A stretch of 64,000 nt of DNA from contig DAIDJM010000035.1 in assembly GCA_027451405.1 (NCBI GenBank), positions 114,643-178,642 on the forward strand, given 5' to 3'. Position 1 is the stretch's first letter, and each line of letters begins with the position of its first letter. The stretch is from Acetobacteraceae bacterium (lineage in GTDB: Bacteria > Pseudomonadota > Alphaproteobacteria > Acetobacterales > Acetobacteraceae). This document shows, piece after piece, positions 53,533 through 62,062 of this stretch. Made by a program: the position numbers and the translations under genes. The notes under the pieces are model-generated. The model was given only the letters and a program-made list of their open reading frames with translations, searched no databases and had not been told where the DNA came from.

Positions 53533-54698
53533 GGTGGCTGGCGGCGGCGGCGCTGGTGCTCCTGCCGGCCGCTGCCATGCGGGCGCCGCCCATTCCCGAC
53601 AACCGGATCGAGATCGGCGTGATCGCGGGGACGGGGGTCGAGGGCGGCGAGGCGATCGAGCGGGCAGGGGTGGTCGCGGCCTCGATGGCGGCGGAGGATT
53701 TCGGCGCGGCGGCAGGGCCGGTCGATGTGGAAATTCGCGGCACGCCGCCGGATGCGAGTGGTGCCGTGCTTCTGCGGACCGTGCGCCAATGGCTGAGCGA
53801 TCCGCATGTCGGCCTGATCGTCGACGCGGCGGGATCGCGGCTCGACGCGGCGCTTGCCGGCATGGCGGCCGCGAAACACCGGTTGCTGGCGCGGACGGCG
53901 CCGGCGAGCGATCCCGGCCCCGATCTCTGCCGGGGGACCTCGCTCGATTGGGGCGAGGCGCCTGCGGTGCTGGCGCAGGCCGCCGCACGGGCGATCGCGG
54001 CAAGCGGACGGCGGCGGGTTTTCGTCATCGCCGTCGAGGATGGCTGGGGCGCGGCGATGCAGGCCGATCTCGCCGGTGCGCTCGGTCCGGCGCAGATCGG
54101 CCAGGCGGGCGTGACGGAGGGAGCGCAGGATCTCGGTCCGGCGTTCGCGCAGGCTGCCCGGGCGAACGCGGACGTGGTCGTGCTCGCGGCGCAGGGTCCG
54201 GAATTGCAGCGCGCCTGGCGGCAGGCGCGGGAAGCCGGGGCCAGCGCGCGTTTTCTGCTGGTGGTGCCGGGGGCGACTCCGGCCGAGGCCGATCTGGCTG
54301 GGGAGGGGGTCGCGGCGGGCACGCTGATCGTGGGCGGCTGGAACCCGGAGGCGAGCGAGGATGCCAGGATCTTCGCCAGCCGCTTCCGGCAGCGGTTCCG
54401 GGAACGGCGGCCGCTCGCCCGGGACGCGGCCGTCTTCGCGGCGGTCTATGCGTATCTCGAGGCGGCGAGGCGCGAACACACGCTGGAATCCGGCCCGATT
54501 CTGAGCGCGCTGCGGGCGCATGCGCGCGTGACCATCCTGGGGCCGGTGACGATCCGGGGGAGCGGCGTGGCGGCGCGGGATGTGCCGCTCTTCCGGGTCA
54601 AACCACCAGGCGAGAGGCGCGATCCGGCCGAGTCGCTGAGCCCGCGGGGGAGCGTGCCGGCGGCGGAGGCGTATGCGGCGATCTGCGGGGGTCGTTAG
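53529..54698 (+). CDS. Periplasmic binding protein (Leu/Ile/Val type), orphan
   Basis: 389 residues with a signal peptide (RWLAAAALVLLPAAAMRAPP). The body has the type I periplasmic-binding fold of ABC transporter receptors: RIEIGVIAGTGVEGGEAIER, GLIVDAAGSRLDAALAGMAA, RRVFVIAVEDGWGAAMQADL, ADVVVLAAQGPELQRAWRQA and DAAVFAAVYAYLEAARREHT. It starts inside the stop of the oxidase subunit IV gene (ATGA), so it is made with the oxidase. No permease or ATPase gene is near; it may be a sensor or an oxidase-linked protein rather than a transporter part. Confidence 0.8.
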   Translation: MRWLAAAALVLLPAAAMRAPPIPDNRIEIGVIAGTGVEGGEAIERAGVVAASMAAEDFGAAAGPVDVEIRGTPPDASGAVLLRTVRQWLSDPHVGLIVDAAGSRLDAALAGMAAAKHRLLARTAPASDPGPDLCRGTSLDWGEAPAVLAQAAARAIAASGRRRVFVIAVEDGWGAAMQADLAGALGPAQIGQAGVTEGAQDLGPAFAQAARANADVVVLAAQGPELQRAWRQAREAGASARFLLVVPGATPAEADLAGEGVAAGTLIVGGWNPEASEDARIFASRFRQRFRERRPLARDAAVFAAVYAYLEAARREHTLESGPILSALRAHARVTILGPVTIRGSGVAARDVPLFRVKPPGERRDPAESLSPRGSVPAAEAYAAICGGR

Positions 54699-54850
54699 AG
54701 CGACATCCGCCGGCCCGGTGAGGTCGTGCCGGCTTTCGCCGCCCGGGGCAGGCGGAACAGGTGCCGAAATGCCACAGTGTCACCGCAAAGACCGAGCGGG
54801 CCGGCGGGACCGTCTGGCCTTGGCCGCGTCACCCCTCTAGCGTTCCGGAA

Positions 54851-54874
54851 GCGCCCTGATTTTCGGGCGGTTTT
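54851..54874 (+). terminator. Possible weak terminator after the oxidase operon
   Basis: CGCCC, loop TGATTTTC, GGGCG, then GTTTT. Short stem and short T-run, 150 bases after the last operon gene and 33 before ompA-like start. Confidence 0.35.
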
Positions 54875-54906
54875 GCACGCGACCGGAGTGCCGGAGAGGG
54901 AACGAT

Positions 54907-56037
54907 ATGCGCATGCGGATTGCACTTATGGCCGCCGCCGGGCTGGCCATCTCGGCAGGGGCGATGGCCCAGCCGGCCGGCCCGATCGACGGGCCGTACG
55001 TGAACTTGGGTGTCGGCTACAACTATCTGCAGCCGGTCCAGATCACCGAGCCGAACTTCACGATCAACGGCACGACCTATGGCGGCTATAAGCGCAGCGT
55101 CGATTACGGCGATGGCGGCTTCACCGCGCAGGGCGGCGTGGGCTGGGGCTTCGGCAACGGCATCCGCATCGAAGGCGACGTGCTGTATGGGCTGAACAAC
55201 GGCAGCACGACCAATTCCTATGGCGGCATCACCCTCAAGGGTGGCGACGAGCAGAAGATCGGCGCGGTCGCGCTGGCGATCTATGATTTCGTCGACCTGA
55301 TCTCGCCCGGCATCACGCCCTATATCGGCGCCGGCGTCGGCTTCGTGAACATCGAGCGGCAGCATTTCAGCGCCTATGGCGCTTCGGGCCCGAACGCCTT
55401 CAACATCGGCGGCACCGACAGCTCGACCGACTTCGCCTATGAGGCGGTGGCCGGCGTGCGCTTCTCGCTGGCCTCGATCGATCCGCGCCTGTCGGCCTTC
55501 GCGGAATACCGGTTCCTCGGCACCGCCGGGACCAGCAACTACAACGCGGCGCTCTCCTATGGCGGCGCTTATCAGCAGCAGGTCGGCTTCAAGGCGGACC
55601 AGGAAGCCAACCATGCCGGCCTGGTCGGCGTGATCTTTGCGTTCGGCCAGCCGCCGGCGCCGCCTCCGCCGCCGCCCCCGCCCCCGCCGCCGCCGGCCCC
55701 GCCCGAGGCGCGCACCTATCTCGTGTTCTTCGATTGGGACCGCGCGGACCTGACCGAGCGGGCACGGCAGATCGTGGGCGAAGCGGCGCAGGCGAGCCAG
55801 CACCAGACGACGACGCGGATCGAGGTCAACGGTTACACCGACCTCTCGGGCACCGCGGCCTACAACCTGAAACTCTCGGTGCGGCGCGCGAAGAGCGTGG
55901 AAGCCGAGCTGGTGCGCGACGGCGTGCCGGCCAACATCATCGAGATCCACGGCTACGGCGAGAGCGATCCGCTCGTGCCGACCGCCCAGGGCGTGCGCGA
56001 GCCGCAGAACCGGCGGGTGCAGATCATCCTGCACTGA
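54907..56037 (+). CDS. OmpA-family outer membrane protein
   Basis: 376 residues, signal peptide (RIALMAAAGLAISAGAMAQ). An N-terminal beta-barrel of the OmpA/OprF-like porin type (NLGVGYNYLQPV, GVGWGFGNGIRIEGDVLYG, YIGAGVGF, FAEYRF), a run of prolines as linker at about 248-265, and a C-terminal peptidoglycan-binding OmpA/MotB domain (VFFDWDRADLTERARQIV, VNGYTDLSGTAAYNLKLSVR, NRRVQI). It ties the outer membrane to the cell wall. ATG follows GGAGAGGGAACGAT. Confidence 0.92.
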   Translation: MRMRIALMAAAGLAISAGAMAQPAGPIDGPYVNLGVGYNYLQPVQITEPNFTINGTTYGGYKRSVDYGDGGFTAQGGVGWGFGNGIRIEGDVLYGLNNGSTTNSYGGITLKGGDEQKIGAVALAIYDFVDLISPGITPYIGAGVGFVNIERQHFSAYGASGPNAFNIGGTDSSTDFAYEAVAGVRFSLASIDPRLSAFAEYRFLGTAGTSNYNAALSYGGAYQQQVGFKADQEANHAGLVGVIFAFGQPPAPPPPPPPPPPPPAPPEARTYLVFFDWDRADLTERARQIVGEAAQASQHQTTTRIEVNGYTDLSGTAAYNLKLSVRRAKSVEAELVRDGVPANIIEIHGYGESDPLVPTAQGVREPQNRRVQIILH

Positions 56038-56060
56038 GCCGGACGGCGATCTCAGAAAGG

Positions 56061-56088
56061 GGGAGGGCCTCGTGCCCTCCCTTTTTTT
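56061..56088 (+). terminator. Rho-independent terminator of the OmpA-family gene
   Basis: GGGAGGGC, loop CTCGT, GCCCTCCC, then TTTTTTT; 23 bases after the stop codon. Confidence 0.93.
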
Positions 56089-56136
56089 GTTTGACGCTCT
56101 ACATCTTAGACCGGGTGTCTGAGCGGAGACGGCAGG

Positions 56137-56760
56137 ATGCGCAGGGTGGTCGGGCGAGGCATGGCGGCTGGCTTGGTCGCAGTGACCGCGCTGGCCGGGT
56201 GCGCGGTGCCGCCGCCGGAAGGGCCGACCGTGCAGGCGGTGCCGGGGCCCGGCAAGAACGAGGCCATGTTCCAGGCCGAGGACGCCCATTGCCGTGACTA
56301 CGCGCATTACGTGAATGGCGGGCTCACGCCGTCACAGGCGGCGGCGCAGAGCGGAGTCGGCAGCGCCGTGCTGGGCACGCTGATCGGCGGCGCGATCGGG
56401 GCCGGACTCGGCTCGCTGGGCGGCAGTGTCGGGGCCGGCGCCGCGATCGGGGCCGCGAGCGGCGCGCTGATCGGCGGGTCGGCCGGCGCGAACGCGGCGC
56501 AAGCCTCGGGCGCTTCCTATCAGGCGAATTACGACCGGGCCTATGCCTCCTGCATGGCCGCGAACGGCAACCGGATCGAGACGGCGCCTTACCCCTATCC
56601 GGCGCCCGGTTATTATCCGCCCCCGCCCGGCTATCCGCCGCCGGGCGACTACCCGCCGCCTCCGTCATCGCCGCCGCCCCCGCCGCCTTCCGCGGGCGGC
56701 TACGCGGCGCCGGACCAGCCAGGCTATCCGCCGCCGCCGCCTCCCGAAGCCGCGCAGTAG
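56137..56760 (+). CDS. Glycine-zipper lipoprotein
   Basis: 207 residues. Lipoprotein signal with LAGC at residue 22. Central glycine-zipper stretch at about 73-125 (LGTLIGGAIGAGLGSLGGSV, AIGAASGALIGGSAGANAAQ), then a long Pro/Tyr-rich tail with PYPYPAPGYYPPPP. Two Cys (HCRDY, SCMAANG) could pair. Such proteins sit in the outer membrane or periplasm; function unknown. Follows the OmpA terminator, so it has its own promoter. Confidence 0.8.
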   Translation: MRRVVGRGMAAGLVAVTALAGCAVPPPEGPTVQAVPGPGKNEAMFQAEDAHCRDYAHYVNGGLTPSQAAAQSGVGSAVLGTLIGGAIGAGLGSLGGSVGAGAAIGAASGALIGGSAGANAAQASGASYQANYDRAYASCMAANGNRIETAPYPYPAPGYYPPPPGYPPPGDYPPPPSSPPPPPPSAGGYAAPDQPGYPPPPPPEAAQ

Positions 56761-56820
56761 GCGCTAACCTCATCCAGACCGGGCCGGCGCCGCCGGTCCT
56801 CATCCCAGGAGGCTTCGACG

Positions 56821-57360
56821 ATGGCTGAGCTGGTCGTGATCGGATTCGAGGACGTGCACGAGGCGGATCGCGTGCTGCACGAAATGGGGCGGCTGCAGCA
56901 GGAATATCTGGTGGAGCTGTCCGACGCGGTGGTCGCGGTGCGCGACGCGCAGGGGCGCGTGCGGCTCAAGCAAAGCGTCGATCTGGTGGGGCAGGGGGCG
57001 GCCTCGGGCGGGCTCTGGGGCGCGATGTGGGGGACGCTCGTGGGCATCCTGTTCCTCAACCCGCTGGCCGGGTTGATCGCCGGGGCGGCGGTGGGCGCGG
57101 GCAGCGGGGCGCTCGCGGGGTCGCTGACCGATTACGGGATCAACGACGATTTCATGCGATCGCTGGCGGAGACGCTGAAGCCGGGAACCTCGGCGCTGTT
57201 CCTGCTGATCCGCAAGCTGCAGCCCGAGAAGGTGCTGGCGGAAATGGCGCATTTCCGGGGCCGCGTGCTGCGCTCGTCGCTTTCGCCGGAGCAGGAAGCC
57301 AAGCTCCAGGCGGCCCTGACCGGCAGCGCGGAGGCACAGGCGCCAGCGGCGATGATCTAG
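56821..57360 (+). CDS. DUF1269-family membrane protein
   Basis: 179 residues. The DUF1269 pattern is clear: LVVIGFEDVHEADRVLHEMG, LQQEYLVELSDAVVAVRDA, LKQSVDLVGQGAASGGLWGA, then a Gly-rich membrane hairpin (GTLVGILFLNPLAGLIAGAA) and DYGINDDFMRSLAETLKPGT SALFLLI near residue 115-135. Function not established; members often appear in stress-related contexts. Confidence 0.88.
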   Translation: MAELVVIGFEDVHEADRVLHEMGRLQQEYLVELSDAVVAVRDAQGRVRLKQSVDLVGQGAASGGLWGAMWGTLVGILFLNPLAGLIAGAAVGAGSGALAGSLTDYGINDDFMRSLAETLKPGTSALFLLIRKLQPEKVLAEMAHFRGRVLRSSLSPEQEAKLQAALTGSAEAQAPAAMI

Positions 57361-57421
57361 AGCAACAGCCGACCTGACTGTAGCGCCAGCGCTTCAGTCA
57401 GGTCGGCGTAAGTTGCTCTAG
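57357..57421. repeat. Long interrupted palindrome spanning the DUF1269 stop codon
   Basis: Outer arms CTAGAGCAAC and GTTGCTCTAG, inner arms CCGACCTGACTG and CAGTCAGGTCGG, loop of 14 bases. The first arm contains the TAG stop. A third copy of TAGAGCAA follows at 57435. It could act as a bidirectional terminator, though there is no T-run. Confidence 0.7.
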
Positions 57422-57485
57422 TTATTGATTTCCTAGAGCAAATTCATCCGATCAGACGATACGGCTGACGTGGCCCGGGAGCGGC

Positions 57486-60400
57486 TCAGGCGGTCGACCG
57501 GGCGTCGGCGATCAGCGTCTCCGCGCGTTCGGCGATCTGCTTCGCGGTCGCGGGCTTGCGCAGCAGCGAGAAGGTGCCGCTGAGCGCTCCGCCCAAGGCC
57601 AGTTCCGCCGCGTTCGAGGCGAAGCCGGTCAGCAGGATGGCGGGCAGTCCCGGGCGCCGCCGCTGGGCCTCGCGGATCAGGGCGAGGCCGTCCATGCCCG
57701 GCATCGAGAGGTCGGACAGCAGGAGGTCGATGAAGAGGCCGCTATCGAGATGTTCGAGCGCCGTGGCCGCGCCGTCGGCGGCAATCACGGCGTAACCCTC
57801 CGATTCGAGTTGTTCGGACGTGACTTCGCGCACCAGCGGGTCGTCGTCGACGAGGAGGATGCGGGCGGATCGGACGGCGCGGTTCGCGGCCGGTTCACTC
57901 GCCGCCATGCGCGGCGAATCGGCGACCGCCGGGAACCAGAGCGAGACCACGGTGCCGAGGCCGGGCTGGCTGTCGACGCGAAAGGCGCCGCCGGACTGCT
58001 CGGCGAAGCCTTTGGCCATCGCGAGGCCGAGGCCGGTGCCGCTGCCCTGGGGCTTGGTTGTGAAGAAGGGCTCGGCGGCGCGGGTCAGCACGTCCTGCGT
58101 CATGCCGGATCCGGTATCGCGCACGTCGATGCGGATCAGGCGGGTCGCGGCCGGCGGCATGCCCGGGGGCGGGCCGCCGGCGGAGGCGGCGAGCGTCAGC
58201 GTGCCGCCGGCCGGCATCGCATCGCGCGCGTTGGTGGCGAGGTTCACGAGCACGGTTTCGAGCTGGCCCTTGTCGGCCAGAAGCGGCGGCAGATCGGGGG
58301 CGATGTCGAGCCGCACCGTGATCGCGCCGCCCAGCGTGTGGGTGAGGATTTCGCTCATGCTCTCAAGCAGCGTGGCGGCGTCCACCGACTCGCTGCGCAG
58401 GTCGGCGCGGCGCGCGAAGGCGAGCAGGCGGCGGGTGACGGCAGCGCCCCGGTTCGTGGCGTCGGCCATCATGCGGGCCAGACGACGGACCGCGTCCGGA
58501 TCGGTGGGGCGGCGCTCGATGAGCGCGGCGCCGCCCTGAACCGCTTGCAGCACATTGTTGAAATCGTGCGCGATGCCGCCGGCGAGCTGGCCGAGCGCTT
58601 CCATGCGCTGGGCGTGGGCGAGCTGGGCATGAGCCTGTTGCAGCTCCAGCGTGCGTTCGGCGACCAGCCGTTCCAGCTCGGCCCGGTCGCGGTCGAGCAC
58701 CGCCTGGGCTTCGCGCAGCGGGGTCACGTCGAGCGCGCCGCCGATCATGCGGACTGGCCGGCCATCCTGAAAGAAGGTGCGTCCGTAGGCGGCGACGTGG
58801 CGCAGACGCCGGTCGGCCAGGCCGGTCACGCGGTATTCGGCCTCGTAAAGGCCGCCGCCGGCGGGATCGTGCGCGGCGGCGAGGATGGCCGAGAGGCGGG
58901 GCACGTCGTCGGGATGCAGGGCAGCGTAGAAGGTGTCGATCGTCACCTTCATCCCGTCCGGGACCGACCAGAGGCGGCGCAGCCGCTCGTCCCAATCGAG
59001 GTCGTCGGTGACCAGGTTCCAATCGAAGATGCCGATCTCGGTCGCGTCGATGGCGATGCGCAGCCGCGTCTCGCTTTCGCGCAGCGCATCCTCGGCCTGC
59101 TTGCGGAGCGTGATGTCCTGGACGGTGCCGCGTAACCCGATCAGCGTGCCTGCCTGGTCGAACAGGCCTTCGCCGCGCGTGGTGACCCAGATCGGCTCGC
59201 CCTGGCGGAAGGCGGGGAGATCCATCTCCCAGGGTTCGCCGGAGTCGATGATACGCCGGCGGGCCCGGTCGAGCGCGTCCCAGGCGGATTCGGGGAAGAG
59301 CACGCCGCGCTGGGACGGGAAGTCGATCGGCGGCGTGGCGGGATCGAGGCCGAAGATCGCGTGGAGCTCCGGCGAGCCTTCGGGGGCCGCAGCCCCCCGG
59401 CGCCAGCGCCAGCTGCCGATGCGGGCCAGGCGCTGGGCCTCGCGGGCCTCGGCGTCGCGCTCGGCAAGCGCCAGTTCGGAGCGGCGCAGGGCCTCTTCCC
59501 GCTCGCGCGCCTCGGTGATGTCGGTGTTGGTGCCGAACCAGCGCCGGATGCGGCCGTCGGGGGCGCGCACCGGCTGGGCGCTCGAGAGAAACCAGCGATA
59601 GCTGCCGTCTTTGCCGCGAAGGGGGAACGTGTCCTGCCAGGGCTCGCCGCTGGCGAGCGCCTCGCGCCAGGAGGCGGCCACCCGCGTGAGATGGTCGGGG
59701 TGGTGAACCGCGGACCAGCCCCAGCCCTGCATCTGCTCGAGGGTGGTGCCGGTGTAGTCGTACCAGCGGCGATTGTACCAGATGATGTAGCCGTCGGGTT
59801 CGGTCATCCAGGCAAGCTGGGTGATATTGTCGGCGAGCGTGCGGAAATCCGCCTCGGTGCGCTCGAGGGCGGCCTCCGCCCGGCTCTGCTCGAGGGCGGC
59901 CCAGCTCCGCGCCGCAGCATCCTCCGCCAGACGGAGCTCGGCCTCCGTCCAGTGCCGCGGCTCGGCATGGGAGATGGCAAGGAGGGCGCGCAGGCGGCCG
60001 TTGCGCACGAGCGGGAAGGCGGCGAGCGAGCGGGTGCCGATCGCCCGGTAGGCCTGGACGACCTCCCGCGTGCGCGGGTCGGTCGTGACGTCCGCCACCT
60101 CGACGATGCTGCCGCAGCGCAGGGCATCGGCGACGGCTTCACCGAAATCCGCGAGCCGGTGGGCGCCAAGAGCGCTCGGGGCTGGGCCGCTGCGATACTC
60201 GATGCCGATCCGCGAGAGGGTGGCGGTTTCGTCGATTTCGGCGAACGAGCAGCGGGCGGCGTTGAAATGTTCGCCGATTCGCGTGGCGGCGGCGCGCACG
60301 GCATCGCCCGGGGCGGATTGCAGCGATTCCGTCAGCCCGAAAATCTCGGTGGCCTGCTCGCGATGCAACATGAAGCGCGCGAGCGTGCCGGCGACCGCCA

Positions 60401-60515
60401 GCAGGAGAAGCGCCGCAATGCCGGTCGGCAGCGCGATCCCGGCATGGATCGCGACGTCCAGGAGCAAAAGAAGGCTGAGGCAAACGAGCGAGGCGGCGGG
60501 CCAGACACGGTCCAT
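57486..60515 (-). CDS. Hybrid sensor histidine kinase (GAF, multiple PAS, receiver)
   Basis: 1009 residues. Two short membrane helices at the N terminus (ASLVCLSLLLLLDVAIHAGI, GIAALLLLAVAGTLARFML), a GAF domain (about 70-215), then three PAS/PAC units: ITQLAWMTEPDGYIIWYNRR, GSWRWRRGAAAPEG and ATEIGIFDWNLVTDDLDWDE. Kinase core with phospho-His in GGIAHDFNNVLQ, N box NLATNARDAM, G2 GTGLGLAMAKGF, and a C-terminal receiver with LLVDDDPLV, LLSDLSMPGMDG and LRKPAT. Same core type as the kinase at 21.9 kb, apart from the sensors. Divergent and unlinked to an output gene. Confidence 0.92.
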   Translation of the reverse strand: MDRVWPAASLVCLSLLLLLDVAIHAGIALPTGIAALLLLAVAGTLARFMLHREQATEIFGLTESLQSAPGDAVRAAATRIGEHFNAARCSFAEIDETATLSRIGIEYRSGPAPSALGAHRLADFGEAVADALRCGSIVEVADVTTDPRTREVVQAYRAIGTRSLAAFPLVRNGRLRALLAISHAEPRHWTEAELRLAEDAAARSWAALEQSRAEAALERTEADFRTLADNITQLAWMTEPDGYIIWYNRRWYDYTGTTLEQMQGWGWSAVHHPDHLTRVAASWREALASGEPWQDTFPLRGKDGSYRWFLSSAQPVRAPDGRIRRWFGTNTDITEAREREEALRRSELALAERDAEAREAQRLARIGSWRWRRGAAAPEGSPELHAIFGLDPATPPIDFPSQRGVLFPESAWDALDRARRRIIDSGEPWEMDLPAFRQGEPIWVTTRGEGLFDQAGTLIGLRGTVQDITLRKQAEDALRESETRLRIAIDATEIGIFDWNLVTDDLDWDERLRRLWSVPDGMKVTIDTFYAALHPDDVPRLSAILAAAHDPAGGGLYEAEYRVTGLADRRLRHVAAYGRTFFQDGRPVRMIGGALDVTPLREAQAVLDRDRAELERLVAERTLELQQAHAQLAHAQRMEALGQLAGGIAHDFNNVLQAVQGGAALIERRPTDPDAVRRLARMMADATNRGAAVTRRLLAFARRADLRSESVDAATLLESMSEILTHTLGGAITVRLDIAPDLPPLLADKGQLETVLVNLATNARDAMPAGGTLTLAASAGGPPPGMPPAATRLIRIDVRDTGSGMTQDVLTRAAEPFFTTKPQGSGTGLGLAMAKGFAEQSGGAFRVDSQPGLGTVVSLWFPAVADSPRMAASEPAANRAVRSARILLVDDDPLVREVTSEQLESEGYAVIAADGAATALEHLDSGLFIDLLLSDLSMPGMDGLALIREAQRRRPGLPAILLTGFASNAAELALGGALSGTFSLLRKPATAKQIAERAETLIADARSTA

Positions 60516-60573
60516 CGCGGCGAGATTAGGCGGGTTGCGGGCGTTGCGCCGTCAAGAAAGCGTGTTCCCGCTG

Positions 60574-61260
60574 TCAGGTCATGGCGGCGGCACGGGCCGC
60601 TTGCGCCAGCGCCAGATGGTCGGTGAAGCAGGTCACGAGGTCGAACCCCATGGCGGCGGCGCGGCGGGCATAGTCGAGGCTCGTGGTGTAGAGGCCGGCC
60701 GGCTTGCCGGCGCTGCGGGCGGCGCCGAGCACGAAATCGAGGGCTTCGAGCAAGGCGGGCTCCTCGCGGTCGGCGCCGGGGCCGAGACCGAGCGCGAGCC
60801 CGAGATCGTTTGGACCGACATACAGGCCCGAGATGCCGTCCACGCGGGCGATGTCGGCGGCGCCGTCGAGCGCATGGCGGGTTTCGATCATGGCGAAGAT
60901 TTCCGGCTCGGCGGCAGGGCGCAGCGCGGCCTGGATGGGGCCGAAGCTGCGGGCTCCGAGCGGCGGGTAGCGGCAGGCCTGCGCGAGCGCGCGGGCTTCG
61001 GCGGCGCTGTCGATCAGCGGGACGATCAATCCGTCGGCGCCGAGATCGAGCGCGCGGCCGGCCAGCGCGGGGTCGTTGGCCGCGATCCGGACGAAACGGC
61101 GGGCCGGGGTGGCGGCGAGGGCGAGGAGCGTGCGGGACGCGGCGGAATCGTCGAACAGCCCGTGCTGCATGTCGAGCGTGACCGAGGCGAAGCCGGCCTG
61201 AGCCACGAGCACGGCGGCGAACGGGTCCGGGATGGTCAACCAAGCGTTGGTGCGGGCCAT
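60574..61260 (-). CDS. HpcH/HpaI-family aldolase or citrate-lyase-like enzyme
   Basis: 228 residues from ATG 61260. TIM-barrel metal-dependent aldolase type: TNAWLTIPDPFAAVLVAQAG, VTLDMQHGLFD (active-site His), RIAANDPALAGRALDLGADG, IETRHALDGAADIARVDGIS (metal Glu), LYVGPNDLGLALGLG (metal Asp). These enzymes cleave 2-keto-3-deoxy acids; the exact substrate is unknown. Confidence 0.88.
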   Translation of the reverse strand: MARTNAWLTIPDPFAAVLVAQAGFASVTLDMQHGLFDDSAASRTLLALAATPARRFVRIAANDPALAGRALDLGADGLIVPLIDSAAEARALAQACRYPPLGARSFGPIQAALRPAAEPEIFAMIETRHALDGAADIARVDGISGLYVGPNDLGLALGLGPGADREEPALLEALDFVLGAARSAGKPAGLYTTSLDYARRAAAMGFDLVTCFTDHLALAQAARAAAMT

Positions 61261-61310
61261 GACGGCCGGAACGATACGCGATTCGCGGCCTGGCCGCAGC
61301 TTGCCTGACG

Positions 61311-62033
61311 TCAGGGAGAGCCGGGCTTTGCGCCGGCGGCGCGCAGCGCCTGCAGAATGCGGGCACCCGGCACGATCAGGGCCGCCGTCCGGATCCGGTC
61401 GCCGCCGCGCCGCTTCATGCTGACCTCGATGCAGAGATCGGGTGGCTTCCGGGTCAGGTCGATCGGGTCGATCGGCGTGCCCCGCACGAGAGCGGCCGGA
61501 AGCCGGAGGTTGAGGAACAGGGTGTAGGTGAGCGGCTTCGGGGCACGGTCCATGGCGGCGGTCGCCGCGCGATCGGGGAGTTTGCGGCCGTTCCAATAGA
61601 CCGAGGTGAGGCGGATGCCGCCCAGATCGGCGCCGGTCGCGCAATCCGCGACGTCGGTGTTGACCGGGGCGCCGAGCGCCTCCGCCTCGCGGGAGAGGTT
61701 GGCCGGGCTGCGGAAACGGATGCGCAGGATGGCGCGATGGGGGCGGGAGCCGGGCCGCTCACCAGGGAGATAGGCCGGGAGCGATGGGCCGGGCGTGAGG
61801 CTGGGCGTGTCGTCCGGGCCCATCCGGTAGAGGAGCGTTGCCGGAGCGGGAGGGCGGTCGGGCAACTCGCGCACCGCATGGTAGTCGGCCACGGTCACGC
61901 TTTCGAGGGTGGCGGGCTCGACGGTGAGCGTGGCGCAGGCGGCGGCCAGCGCGGGCAGAGCCAGGGGGAGGTGCCGAGGGCCGCGCTTTGTGCGATTTAC
62001 CCTGCCGCTTGCACGCAAAACTTGGCACAACAT
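61311..62033 (-). CDS. Probable exported protein, function unknown
   Basis: 240 residues from ATG 62033; the true start may be later. Near the N terminus LPLALPALAAACATLTV looks like a lipoprotein signal (AAC). The body has LLYRMGPDDTPSLTPGPSL, ILRIRFRSPANLSREAEALG and GIRLTSVYWNGRKLPDRAAT, with repeated beta-strand-like stretches but no motif I recognise. Divergent from cnoX with only 29 bases between the starts, so the two share promoter space. Confidence 0.6.
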   Translation of the reverse strand: MLCQVLRASGRVNRTKRGPRHLPLALPALAAACATLTVEPATLESVTVADYHAVRELPDRPPAPATLLYRMGPDDTPSLTPGPSLPAYLPGERPGSRPHRAILRIRFRSPANLSREAEALGAPVNTDVADCATGADLGGIRLTSVYWNGRKLPDRAATAAMDRAPKPLTYTLFLNLRLPAALVRGTPIDPIDLTRKPPDLCIEVSMKRRGGDRIRTAALIVPGARILQALRAAGAKPGSP

Positions 62034-62062
62034 CTAACAAGCTCCGCTGCACGGAACCGGGC

